64,000 nt of DNA from Lysobacteraceae bacterium NML93-0399 (GTDB lineage Bacteria; Pseudomonadota; Gammaproteobacteria; Xanthomonadales; Xanthomonadaceae): positions 806,001 through 870,000 of the forward strand of contig NTJI01000001.1 of NCBI GenBank assembly GCA_002307375.1. The letters are read 5' to 3'. A model generated the notes under the pieces. The model was given only the letters and a program-made list of their open reading frames with translations. It had not been told where the DNA came from and did no database searches. This document shows, piece after piece, positions 26,805-35,145 of this stretch (position 1 is its first letter; each line of letters starts with the position of its first letter). Both the position numbers and the translations under genes were made by a program.

Positions 26805-28868
26805 TCAAACGAATACCCGGTCAGGCACGTCGGCCAAACCGCCGAGCCTTGCAGCACGGCCTCGCAGCTCGCGCTCATCCATCTGCCAGGTATGGAATCC
26901 GGCCTGACCACTCCGATAACGGACGAAATTGAAACCATCGAGGGCCAGCACCCCGTGGCCCTGCTCATAACACCGGCGGATGAAATCGGAATCCGAACCG
27001 CCTCGCCTCTTCTCGGAAAAGCGCAAACCGCGTTCGAGCAGATCTCGCCGTCCGACAAGTGTTCCACCGGCCACGAGGGCAGCGCTGGCTTCCTCCGACG
27101 CATGCCAAACGTGGGAGAGTGAGGCCCATTCTGGATCGTGGTACAGGCTGTCATCCGCTTCGAGATAAGCGAATACGGGAGGCTTTCCTGCAATCTGGAA
27201 ACTGGAGACCAAACGCGAGGCCATCACGTCGCTGAGATATTCCGGCCCGTACAGATCATCGTCGTCGACCTTCGCCCAGTACTCCGCCTCACTCTCCTCG
27301 ATTGCTTGATTCAGGCACGCACCCAGACTGCGCTCGCTGCCTAGCTGGATAACACGGATGGGTTCATCAGGCCCGATTAACGAACGAGCAGCGGAAACAT
27401 CATGATCGCCATGCAGTACGACGATCAGCTCCTTGTTCGGATAACGATCCTGACGGAATCGCTGCAGGCACGCCTCAAGAAGCTGAGGGCGCATTGTCAC
27501 CAGAACCATAGCGACCGCCGGCGGCCTTTCGAAAGGCTGTGGTGCCAATCCCAGATCACGCCCGATCTGCGCCAGGCGATGCGCCAGGCAGTCGCCAGCG
27601 AGGAGCCGACGACGCAACCTATGTGAAGCCGCTGAACGAGCAAGCGGATTCCGCTGCAGCTTGGAAAGCCATTCGCCGATCTGCGCGGACGCCCCATGCC
27701 AAGCGATATCGCGATGGACTGCATCGCCAATGAAACCAATTGCGCTACCGGCGGCGGCGGCCCTGATCATCGCCAATCGCTGACGCCAAGGCAGACGAAA
27801 AGTCCTCTGAAAGAACAGTTCCGAATCGATTAGCTTGTTGAGAACCGCTTTCGACGGGCCATCTACGCATCCTAAAGTTATGGCCGCAAGTGTGGGCGCA
27901 TCATTCAAACGCACGTTTCCGAACTCCCACTCGCTTTCGCACAAGCGCAGCCCGCGGCTCGCAATAGACTCAAGCAGGTGTCGAAGCGTTCCGTCGGCTG
28001 ATGCGTCCCACCAACCGTCGAACAGGATGTGGCCCCGAAGCGCCTCACGCGCCTCCTGCAACGCATAGGAACACACGGGATTGTGGATAGCCGGCTGGAT
28101 TGCCGGGGGCAATATTGAAACCCGAATGTCCGGATGATCATGACGGATGCTGTCACGGACCGAATCGTCGATCGCATAGACGCGATCAACACAAGGAACA
28201 AGCCAGGAGAACCGCTCGTAATTCCGGACATCCTCGCGAAACCAGAGAACGACCGGCAACGATATCCGACGGCATTCGTCAAGCAGATCCAACAACTCGG
28301 TCCTGCTGCCGCTTTCGCTCGTCATGGCATAACGCCAGTCTTCGCATGCCGCTACCCACACTGTCTCGATCAACAGGTAATCGAAGCCAGCAGGCCGAAT
28401 GCAGTCACGCCAGCTTGATTCTCGCAGGATGTCGACTTCGGCATCGAACTCCAATTCACAGGCCAGCTCTCGGCTTCCTAAGAACACAATGCGCGACGCC
28501 CCTCTCACTGGGCCTGGCATCTTGCGGAGTGATGCGAACGCGCTCCTCACGTCGACCCTGCTGCAGATCTCGTTGCCTGAGGAACCCTTCATCGAGTCCG
28601 AGACCCGGGCAATCTGCCCCGGAACCACTGGCGAATTAGCCTGATCGGTTGCTTCTGCTCGATTTTTCTTCGTGTCAGCCTGCAGTCTCGTCTTCAAGGC
28701 TCGGATCGGACGGGTCATCCGCCAGGATGTACTGGAAAGCAACTCCTGACGCGCCTTCTCAGCGCCGTCGAGGCATTTTCTCAGATCGCGCACCTCGCGC
28801 TGGAGCGCGTCGACCTCCAACGTTTCCTGGAAATTCCTCGGTCCAACATGGTCGACATCGATTGCCAT
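26805..28868 (-). CDS. Multidomain glycosyltransferase (coiled coil, GT-B-like, GT2)
   Basis: 687 residues. The N-terminus has a short heptad region and the motif STSWRMTRPIRAL, often seen in coiled coils attached to glycosyltransferases of surface-polysaccharide loci. A central region of about 300 residues looks like a GT-B-like domain (for example LLIETVWVAACEDW, LPVVLWFREDV). The C-terminal 240 residues are a GT2-like domain: VAMVLVTMRPQLLEACL, KELIVVLHG and the metal-binding WAKVDDDDLYGPEYL. The ATG at 28868 lies one base after the wzt stop and begins MAIDVDHVG; longer readings overlap wzt. Linkage and donor unknown; a role in polymer assembly before export is inferred from the neighbours. 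Confidence 0.85.
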   Translation of the reverse strand: MAIDVDHVGPRNFQETLEVDALQREVRDLRKCLDGAEKARQELLSSTSWRMTRPIRALKTRLQADTKKNRAEATDQANSPVVPGQIARVSDSMKGSSGNEICSRVDVRSAFASLRKMPGPVRGASRIVFLGSRELACELEFDAEVDILRESSWRDCIRPAGFDYLLIETVWVAACEDWRYAMTSESGSRTELLDLLDECRRISLPVVLWFREDVRNYERFSWLVPCVDRVYAIDDSVRDSIRHDHPDIRVSILPPAIQPAIHNPVCSYALQEAREALRGHILFDGWWDASADGTLRHLLESIASRGLRLCESEWEFGNVRLNDAPTLAAITLGCVDGPSKAVLNKLIDSELFFQRTFRLPWRQRLAMIRAAAAGSAIGFIGDAVHRDIAWHGASAQIGEWLSKLQRNPLARSAASHRLRRRLLAGDCLAHRLAQIGRDLGLAPQPFERPPAVAMVLVTMRPQLLEACLQRFRQDRYPNKELIVVLHGDHDVSAARSLIGPDEPIRVIQLGSERSLGACLNQAIEESEAEYWAKVDDDDLYGPEYLSDVMASRLVSSFQIAGKPPVFAYLEADDSLYHDPEWASLSHVWHASEEASAALVAGGTLVGRRDLLERGLRFSEKRRGGSDSDFIRRCYEQGHGVLALDGFNFVRYRSGQAGFHTWQMDERELRGRAARLGGLADVPDRVFV

Positions 28869-28869
28869 A

Positions 28870-29697
28870 TCAATCGCTCCGGCCAACGACTGACGACTGA
28901 CCACCGCCTTCCCCGTCTGCAGCCATTGCTGCGGCGCGGCGCGCCGCCCTGTCCGCCTCGGAAATCCGCTTGTACTCTGACAAGGCATCTTTGATGGGCC
29001 CGAGGAACGCAACGTGCCCTTGACGGATCACAAGGCCACGATTGCAAAGTTTCTTGGCAAGATCGGTATTGTGGCTGGCGACTACGACGATCTTGCTTCC
29101 CTCGACACGACTGACCAAGCGCTCCCGCGCCTTCCGCACAAATGAGATGTCACCAGCACCAAACCACTCGTCGAGCAGCATGATGTCGTGTTGAACGGAT
29201 GTTGAAATCGCAAAGCCTAGGCGCATGCGCTGGCCGGACGATAGCGTCAAGAGACGCCGATTCGCCAAATGCCCGAGCTCAGAGAAATCAAGAATTGAGT
29301 CGACAAGCCCACGGACTTTTGCCGCCGGGATACCCATTGCCGTGGCTCTGAGGTAAATGTTTTCGTGCAACGTGCCTTCAGCATTGAAACCCAGGCTGAG
29401 ATTCAACAACGCCTGCCTGGAGCCGTACACATCCAAGCTGCCACGCGTAGGCCGAAACGCACCAGTAAGGACTCTCAGTAACGTTGTCTTTCCTGCTCCG
29501 TTACTACCGATCAGAGCAACACGATCGCCCTCTTCGATGTCGAAGGTGATTTCATCGAGCAATGTAGCGAAGTGCCGCCTGGGACGAGCCGTGGCCGCGC
29601 TCAATAATGTCCCCAGCCAAGAACCCCCCTGGCGTTCAGGCTGCACATAATACGGAACCTCAAGACCTACCCCCCGGGCGCGGATAAATGCTGTCAT
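28870..29697 (-). CDS. wzt: Polysaccharide ABC exporter, ATP-binding subunit
   Basis: 275 residues. Drives export of the lipid-linked polymer across the inner membrane with Wzm. Walker A GSNGAGKTT, signature LSSGQRMRL and Walker B IMLLDEW are present, with the H-loop in VVASHNTDL. The chain ends soon after the nucleotide-binding domain, so the C-terminal carbohydrate-binding module of O8/O9a-type Wzt proteins is missing; the length suits KpsT- or short Wzt-type subunits. The ATG at 29697 has a strong ribosome site (GGAGGAGG). 11 bp after wzm; composition is less GC-rich than housekeeping genes. Confidence 0.92.
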   Translation of the reverse strand: MTAFIRARGVGLEVPYYVQPERQGGSWLGTLLSAATARPRRHFATLLDEITFDIEEGDRVALIGSNGAGKTTLLRVLTGAFRPTRGSLDVYGSRQALLNLSLGFNAEGTLHENIYLRATAMGIPAAKVRGLVDSILDFSELGHLANRRLLTLSSGQRMRLGFAISTSVQHDIMLLDEWFGAGDISFVRKARERLVSRVEGSKIVVVASHNTDLAKKLCNRGLVIRQGHVAFLGPIKDALSEYKRISEADRAARRAAAMAADGEGGGQSSVVGRSD

Positions 29698-29708
29698 CGC
29701 CTCCTCCC

Positions 29709-30500
29709 TCAGATCCAAAGAGGCACGAAACGCGCGTAGCGACGGTACAGCCATATCGCCGTCAACCAACCGCAAATGCTCAGGATAGCGAGGTAAGCAA
29801 TTGTAATCGGGTCGATCGCCTGGCCAAGAATCGGCGCGCGCACAAAATTGATGAGATGGTAAGCGGGATTAATATGCACGGCCCACCAGAAGGCAGATCC
29901 CGCCTCGAATCTGTCACCCACCCAGAGGATTGGCGTCAACAGCATTCCGAATCGCAACGCGGTATTGATCATTTCACCAATGTCGGCATGCCTGGAACCG
30001 ATCACCGCGACGCATGTCGACCACCACGCCATGTTCAACACGATAATGGGGAATGTGAGGGCTAGAGTAAAAATTCGAGGCCAGTGCATATCTGGCGACC
30101 AGATCAACGCGCCGACAATCACAAGAACAGCGCACATAAAATAAAAGAATGCTTTGGCAATTGAACGCAACACGTAGTCGGTTAATCGCGTCCTTCCATC
30201 CATGATGAAGGATTTATGTCCTCGAAGAATTGAAGCTGACTCATTCGTGCATTGCACCATGAATCGCCAGACGGTGAAGCCGATCGCCAAATATGGAATA
30301 TAGAAAGCTGGATCATGCCCCATAATTCTCGAGTACACGCTGCCGATGGCCCCGACGAAGACTGCTACCGGCACCAAAATCCAGATTAAACCCAGGCGGG
30401 TACGCCTGTACTTGGTGACAATATCGAGCCAACTCGAGTAACCCCAGAACTCTGGCTGATGCAGGCTCTGAACGAGATGTCGATTGAAGGACGCGTCCAA
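29709..30500 (-). CDS. wzm: Polysaccharide ABC exporter, membrane subunit
   Basis: 263 residues if it starts at the TTG at 30500, which has GAAGGAT seven bases upstream and lies 10 bp after the metB stop; a TTG at 30542 would overlap metB by 32 bp and has less support. Six hydrophobic segments, with the family features RYRRTRLGLIWILVPV near the N-terminus, and LLTPILWVGDRF and NPAYHLINFVRAPILG in the second half, typical of Wzm/KpsM permeases. First gene of the minus-strand polysaccharide operon, directly after metB. The DNA is clearly more AT-rich than the flanks, which suggests horizontal acquisition. Confidence 0.9.
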   Translation of the reverse strand: MDASFNRHLVQSLHQPEFWGYSSWLDIVTKYRRTRLGLIWILVPVAVFVGAIGSVYSRIMGHDPAFYIPYLAIGFTVWRFMVQCTNESASILRGHKSFIMDGRTRLTDYVLRSIAKAFFYFMCAVLVIVGALIWSPDMHWPRIFTLALTFPIIVLNMAWWSTCVAVIGSRHADIGEMINTALRFGMLLTPILWVGDRFEAGSAFWWAVHINPAYHLINFVRAPILGQAIDPITIAYLAILSICGWLTAIWLYRRYARFVPLWI

Positions 30501-30510
30501 ATTTGATCCT

Positions 30511-31686
30511 TCAATTCTGAAGCGCTGAGGAAATGTCGCCAATCAAATCGACAATTGCTTCTACCCCAACACTCAACCGCACCAGATCATCCTGGATGCC
30601 CAGTGCGGCGCGCCGTTCAACCGGCACCGACGCATGCGTCATCACCGCCGGATGGTTGAGCAGACTTTCCACCCCACCCAGCGACTCGGCCAGCGTGAAA
30701 AGCTCAGTGCGCTCGCAGAAGCGCTTGGCGGCCTCGAATCCACCTTTGATGCGGACGGAAATGATGCCGCCGAAGCCGTCCATCTGACGCTTGGCGAGAT
30801 CGTGCTGCAGATGGGTGGGCAGGCCGGGGTAGATCACCTGCTCGACCGCAGCATGGCCCTGCAGGAAATCGGCCAGCGCCTGCGCGTTCTCGCAGTGCGC
30901 TTTCATGCGCAGGTGCAGGGTCTTGAGGCCGCGAAGTGCGAGGAAGCTGTCAAACGGACCCTGCACCGCACCGCAGGAGTTCTGCAGGAACGCGAGCTGC
31001 TCGGCCAGCTCGGCGTTGTCCCCGACCACCAGCATGCCGCCGACCATGTCGGAGTGGCCGTTGAGGTACTTGGTGGCCGAGTGCATGACAATGTCGGCGC
31101 CGTGTTCGATCGGGCGCTGCAGAATCGGCGAGGCGAAGGTGTTGTCGACGACGACGATCAGGCCGCGCTTGTGCGCGATGTCGGCGATCGCCCGGATGTC
31201 GACGATCTTGAGCATCGGATTGGTCGGGGTTTCGATCCAGACCAGCTTCGTCTTCTCGGTGATCGCGGCCTCGAACGTCGCCGGATCAGTCATGTCGACG
31301 TAGCTGAAGGACAGGCCGGCGCTGCGGGTGCGTACGCGCTCGAACAGGCGATAACTGCCGCCGTAGAGGTCGTCCATCGCGATGACGTGGTCGCCGCTGT
31401 CGAGCAGTTCGAGCAGGGTCGCGGTCGCCGCCATACCCGACGCGAACGCGAAGCCGCGGGTGCCGCCTTCCAGGCCCGCCACGCAGCGCTCGTAGGCGAA
31501 GCGCGTCGGGTTGTGGGTGCGCGAGTATTCGAAGCCCTGATGTTCACCGGGGCTGGACTGCGCGTAGGTCGAAGTGGCGTAGATCGGCGGCATGACCGCG
31601 CCGGTGGACGGGTCAGGCGACTGGCCGGCGTGGATGGCCTTGGTGGCCAGCGCGAAATCGCGGTCGCCGGAATGGGATTCGGACAT
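30511..31686 (-). CDS. metB: Cystathionine gamma-synthase/gamma-lyase family PLP enzyme
   Basis: 391 residues. Trans-sulfuration enzyme of the Cys/Met PLP family: forms cystathionine from O-acylhomoserine and cysteine or cleaves it to cysteine. Seen are YSRTHNPTRFAYE, FASGMAATAT, DDLYGGSYRL, the PLP-binding lysine in SATKYLNGHSDMVGG and SLGGVESLLNHPA. The ATG at 31686 begins the conserved region. It follows cystathionine beta-synthase by 160 bp on the same strand, which favours the reverse direction (cysteine from homocysteine), although the name metB is conventional for the gene that bounds the lipopolysaccharide locus in Xanthomonas. Confidence 0.93.
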   Translation of the reverse strand: MSESHSGDRDFALATKAIHAGQSPDPSTGAVMPPIYATSTYAQSSPGEHQGFEYSRTHNPTRFAYERCVAGLEGGTRGFAFASGMAATATLLELLDSGDHVIAMDDLYGGSYRLFERVRTRSAGLSFSYVDMTDPATFEAAITEKTKLVWIETPTNPMLKIVDIRAIADIAHKRGLIVVVDNTFASPILQRPIEHGADIVMHSATKYLNGHSDMVGGMLVVGDNAELAEQLAFLQNSCGAVQGPFDSFLALRGLKTLHLRMKAHCENAQALADFLQGHAAVEQVIYPGLPTHLQHDLAKRQMDGFGGIISVRIKGGFEAAKRFCERTELFTLAESLGGVESLLNHPAVMTHASVPVERRAALGIQDDLVRLSVGVEAIVDLIGDISSALQN

Positions 31687-31846
31687 GTCAGCTTCCAGAA
31701 AGGACGGGAGATTCTAGCCGGATGGACTGAACGCGGCGTTCAAAGTGCGCGCAGCATTGACGTGACGACTTGACGGCGCAGGCCTCGAAATCAGAGACGC
31801 TGGATTCGCGGGAATGACAGCTTGGGTCCGAGGCGGATCTGCAAAC

Positions 31847-33223
31847 TCAATTCACCCGCCGCCGCAAATAGTTCAGCAGGTCGATCCTGGTGATGAGCCC
31901 AAGGAACCGCTCGCCCTCGGTCACGATCGCCACGTGGCCGCGGTCGAAGACCGGCAGCAGGGCCTCGACCGGGGATTTGACGTCGAGGAAGTCGAGCTTG
32001 CTGACCATCGCGGTCGAGACCGGGTCGCGGAAGCGCGGCTCGTCGCCGTAGACGTGCAGCAGCACGTCGCTCTCGTCGAGGATGCCGACGATGCGGTCGC
32101 CGTCCATGACCGGCAGCTGGGAGATCTCGTAGAGCTTCATGCGCTGGTAGGCGGTGACCAGCAGGTCGGTCGGTGCCAGCACCACGGTGTCACGGCGCGA
32201 GTACGGGCGCAGGATGAGGTCACGCAGGTCGCCGTGCGATTCGCGTTCCAGGAAGCCGTTGTCGAGCATCCAGTAGTCGTTATAGAGCTTGCTCAGATAC
32301 TTGTTGCCGGTGTCGCAGACGAACACCAGCACCTTCTTCGGCGTGGTCTGCGCGCGGCAGTACTTGAGCGCGGCGGCCAGCAGCGTGCCGGTCGAGGAGC
32401 CACCCAGGATGCCTTCGCTGCGCAGCAGTTCGCGCGCGGCCAGAAAGCTTTCCTGGTCGCTGATCGCGTACGCCTGTTTGACCCGGGAGAAGTCGGAAAT
32501 ACCCGGCAGGAAGTCCTCGCCGATGCCTTCGACCATCCAGCTGCCTGACTTGTCGTTGAGCACGCCGTCGTTGATGTATTCGGCAAGGATCGAGCCGACC
32601 GGATCGGCCAGTACCAGCTCCACGTCCGGCGCGTCTTTCGCGAAGCAGCGCGACAGGCCGGTCATCGTGCCCGAGCTGCCGCAGCCGAAGACGATCGCGT
32701 CCAGCCCGCCCACCTCGGCCATCTGACGCAGGATCTCCGGGCCGGTGCCGTGCTCGTGCGCGGCCGGGTTGTCGGGGTTGCCGAACTGGTTGATGAAGTA
32801 GGCGCCCGGGGTCTCGCGCGCGATGCGCTCGGCAAGATCCTGGTAGTACTCGGGGTGACCCTTGGCGACGTCGGAGCGGGTCAGCACGACCTCCGCGCCC
32901 ATCGCCTTGAGGTTGAAGATCTTCTCCCGACTCATCTTGTCCGGTACGACGAGGATCAGCTGGTAGCCCTTCTGCTGGGCCACCAGCGCCAGACCGATGC
33001 CGGTATTGCCGGCGGTGCCCTCGACCAGCGTCGCGCCCGGTTGGATATCGCCACGGGCTTCGGCAGCCTCGATCATCTTCAGGCCGATGCGGTCCTTGAT
33101 GGAGCCGCCGGGGTTCTGGCTTTCAAGCTTGAAGTAGAGCTCGCACGGACCTGTGTCGAGGCGGCGGGCACGCACGATGGGCGTGTCGGCGATCAGGTCG
33201 AGAACGGAATCGGCGATCGGCAT
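31847..33223 (-). CDS. Cystathionine beta-synthase with CBS domain pair
   Basis: 458 residues. Condenses serine and homocysteine to cystathionine. The PLP fold holds the Schiff-base lysine in NPGGSIKDRIG near residue 42, GTAGNTGIGLAL and the phosphate-binding loop FGCGSSGTMTG. After residue 330 comes a pair of CBS modules (SQLPVMDGDRIVGILDESD and HVAIVTEGERFLGLITRID), normally a regulatory adenosine- or SAM-sensing unit. No heme domain is present, as usual in bacteria. ATG at 33223. Upstream of metB on the same strand, making a reverse trans-sulfuration pair. Confidence 0.93.
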   Translation of the reverse strand: MPIADSVLDLIADTPIVRARRLDTGPCELYFKLESQNPGGSIKDRIGLKMIEAAEARGDIQPGATLVEGTAGNTGIGLALVAQQKGYQLILVVPDKMSREKIFNLKAMGAEVVLTRSDVAKGHPEYYQDLAERIARETPGAYFINQFGNPDNPAAHEHGTGPEILRQMAEVGGLDAIVFGCGSSGTMTGLSRCFAKDAPDVELVLADPVGSILAEYINDGVLNDKSGSWMVEGIGEDFLPGISDFSRVKQAYAISDQESFLAARELLRSEGILGGSSTGTLLAAALKYCRAQTTPKKVLVFVCDTGNKYLSKLYNDYWMLDNGFLERESHGDLRDLILRPYSRRDTVVLAPTDLLVTAYQRMKLYEISQLPVMDGDRIVGILDESDVLLHVYGDEPRFRDPVSTAMVSKLDFLDVKSPVEALLPVFDRGHVAIVTEGERFLGLITRIDLLNYLRRRVN

Positions 33224-33332
33224 TGCAGGTCCGGGTTGCAGCGAAACAGGCGCCGATTATCGCATCCGCGGACAACATCCGCGGGCGATGGCGACCGACG
33301 AGGATGGCCGCCACCGCCCGCGACGGGCGAAC

Positions 33333-33554
33333 TCAGTGTTTCTGCATCTGGTCGTACATCGTGGTCAGGCGGTCCTTTGCCGCAAGCTTTTCGCGCTTCA
33401 TCTGCGACAGCGTGGTCTCATCGACGGCGAGCACGCCGAGCTCCGCGTTCAGCACCTTCTTGTCCAGCTCCTTGTGCCGGAAGTAGAGCTGCCGGAACTC
33501 GACGTTTCCTTTCATGATCTCTTCGAGTTCGGCCTGCGATTGCGCTTCGAACAT
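33333..33554 (-). CDS. DUF465 (YdcH-like) small protein
   Basis: 73 residues, all alpha-helical and highly charged, with the family pattern HKELDKKVLNAE and a C-terminal KREKLAAKDRLTTMYDQMQ. Function unknown in the family. The ATG at 33554 has a strong ribosome site (AGGAGGA). A Rho-independent terminator-like hairpin on the same strand lies only 18 bp before the start codon, so expression must come from read-through or from a start site within the short leader. Confidence 0.9.
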   Translation of the reverse strand: MFEAQSQAELEEIMKGNVEFRQLYFRHKELDKKVLNAELGVLAVDETTLSQMKREKLAAKDRLTTMYDQMQKH

Positions 33555-33571
33555 TGGATCCTCCTGACAGG

Positions 33572-33609
33572 AAAAAACGAACGCCCCGGCCGGGCACGGC
33601 AGGGGCGTT
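33572..33609 (-). terminator. Intrinsic terminator just upstream of the DUF465 gene
   Basis: On the minus strand AACGCCCC and GGGGCGTT form a perfect 8-bp stem with a 14-base loop, followed by CG and six T. The T-run ends only 17 bp before the DUF465 start codon, and the TAA of a 33-codon frame overlaps the first arm. It either ends a short upstream transcript or acts as an attenuator in the DUF465 leader. Confidence 0.75.
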
Positions 33610-33709
33610 ACGTGGGCTGCAACCAGGAACGTGCGGCGGACGGTCCATTCAGGCGATCGCCGCCCTGTGGGCGGAAGACACGTACCTGGTGGGGGATCAT
33701 CTCGGTCAT
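33608..33709 (-). CDS. Possible 33-residue peptide (leader or small protein)
   Basis: A short frame MTEMIPHQVRVFRPQ... with several arginines, ending in TAA on the arm of the terminator hairpin. The ATG at 33709 has CAGG upstream. The candidate promoter, frame and terminator together define a transcript of about 185 nt. No family is recognised, and chance frames are frequent in GC-rich DNA, so the coding call is tentative. Confidence 0.35.
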   Translation of the reverse strand: MTEMIPHQVRVFRPQGGDRLNGPSAARSWLQPT

Positions 33710-33764
33710 CGGCCTGGTTCTGTGACCGGGCGGTGGAAGGGAATCGCTGCCACCCGGGCAATCG

Positions 33765-33793
33765 ACCCTACGCCTCCGACCCGGGAGCGGCAA
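33765..33793 (-). promoter_or_regulatory. Candidate sigma-70-like promoter of the short transcript
   Basis: On the minus strand TTGCCG (33793-33788) and TAGGGT (33770-33765) are separated by 17 bases. It would start transcription near 33757, about 48 bases before the small frame at 33709. Called from hexamer match and spacing only. Confidence 0.4.
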
Positions 33794-34087
33794 GGGCTCG
33801 AAGTCCGATTTTCAACGCGGGATCTCGCCATTCGCGGAATCGGTTTCAGCGCCAAGCACGACGAACCGCGCCAGAGCGGGCTTCGCGGGCGAGCCGAAGG
33901 GTAACTGATTGATTCTACTTGCGTTCAGTCCGCGAAGAGGGCGCAGGTGCGGCGGCCGTTACGGGCACTGCGCGGCCGCAGCGCCGGCGACTGGAGCGGG
34001 ATCGAGCCCGAACGCGGCTGCAAGCGCGCGATAACTTCAGACCCTACCGATACGCCACGGCGCCCTCGAGGCGGGGCTCACAACGCC

Positions 34088-34675
34088 TCAGGGCTGTTCG
34101 AGACTCTTGAGCAGTTCGGCTTCGCGGCGGCGCAACTCCGCTTCGCGTTGACGCGCGGCACGCAGCTTGGCGGCTTCGCCGCTGGCCACGCCCTGCAGGA
34201 CGGTTTCGGCCTGCTGACGCGCGTTGAGTTCCTCTTCGGCGGCCAGGCGCAGGCGCGCGGCCTCCTCGGCCTGGATCTGGGCCTGGATGCGCAGGCGCTC
34301 TGCCTCCTGCCGCGCGCGCACCGCGTCCTGGCGGCTAGCCTCGACGATGAGCGCGCTGCGCTCACGTTCGAGCTCGGTCAACTCGCGGCGCGAGGCTTCG
34401 GTCTGGGCCGCGAGCTCGGCGGTTTCCACACGCCACTGCGCGATCTGCTGGGCGGCGGCGCGCTCTCCACTGCGGGCATTGATAAGCGCCGCCACGGCCT
34501 GCCGGGCCTGCAGGCGTTCGTAAGCGGCAGTGCCAGCGGTGGCGGGATTCGCATCGATCGCCTGCAGCCGCTGCTGCAGCATTGCCGCATCACCTTCGGC
34601 CTGGGCCAGCGCGGCGACAGGCAGCGCCAGCAGCAGCACAAACACGCAACGGATCATCGGACGCATGGGGTTCAT
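34088..34675 (-). CDS. Secreted coiled-coil protein of unknown function
   Basis: 195 residues. An N-terminal signal peptide (VFVLLLALPVAALAQA) predicts export to the periplasm. The mature protein is rich in alanine, glutamate, glutamine and arginine with clear heptads from about residue 75 to the C-terminus, ending in RREAELLKSLEQP. The ATG at 34675 overlaps the stop of the preceding DUF4398 lipoprotein gene (ATGA), so the two are translationally coupled and probably act together in the envelope. No enzyme motif is seen. Confidence 0.8.
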   Translation of the reverse strand: MNPMRPMIRCVFVLLLALPVAALAQAEGDAAMLQQRLQAIDANPATAGTAAYERLQARQAVAALINARSGERAAAQQIAQWRVETAELAAQTEASRRELTELERERSALIVEASRQDAVRARQEAERLRIQAQIQAEEAARLRLAAEEELNARQQAETVLQGVASGEAAKLRAARQREAELRRREAELLKSLEQP

Positions 34676-35052
34676 TCCTCCACCTGCAGCCGCTGGCGCA
34701 GGTTGGTGATCTCGGCCCGGCGTGCGGACAGTTCGGCCTCGGTCGCAGCCTGGCGAGCGCGTGCATGGGCGAGGTCTGCGAGTGCGCTTGCCGATAGCGC
34801 GAGCGTGCGTGCCTCGTCACTGCGTTGGCTGGCCATCGCGGACTGGGCCTGGCGCAGGGCCTGGCGCGCCTGGTCGATGTCGGTTGCCGCGTACTGGTCG
34901 GCATCTGCATCGCCGGCGCGGGCCACCGACAGCTGCGCGGCAGCAAGTTCCTCGGTCGGCGGCGGCGTGCTCGCGCAGCCCGCGAGCAGGAGTACGCCGG
35001 CCAGGGCGGCGCCCTGCAGCAGCGGACGGATGTATGCGAAGCTTGTGTTCAT
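34672..35052 (-). CDS. DUF4398-type coiled-coil lipoprotein
   Basis: 126 residues. Signal peptide with lipobox LLAGC at about residues 22-26, followed by STPPPTEEL and a helical domain with the DUF4398-like features AAQLSVARAGDADADQYA and QARQALRQAQSAM, then a heptad-rich tail. Expected to be an outer-membrane or periplasm-facing lipoprotein. The ATG at 35052 fits the signal peptide but has a weak ribosome site; an ATG nine codons upstream is possible. Divergent from pilU with 93 bp between the starts. Confidence 0.8.
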   Translation of the reverse strand: MNTSFAYIRPLLQGAALAGVLLLAGCASTPPPTEELAAAQLSVARAGDADADQYAATDIDQARQALRQAQSAMASQRSDEARTLALSASALADLAHARARQAATEAELSARRAEITNLRQRLQVEE

Positions 35053-35145
35053 CGAAGCATCGTGCCCGGTCAGCGTCATCGGGGTCATTGTCGTCAGCCG
35101 CAACGCGATGCGCAACGCAGGCGGCCGCCAAAGGGGATTGGATTC

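Larger units (their letters stand above)
33555..34087. other. 533-bp intergenic stretch upstream of the DUF465 gene
   Basis: Contains the terminator, small frame and candidate promoter described separately (33572-33793). The remaining part, about 33800-34087, shows no convincing gene, repeat or RNA; only scattered short GC-rich palindromes and a short AT-rich segment near 33902-33922 were noticed. Confidence 0.6.
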
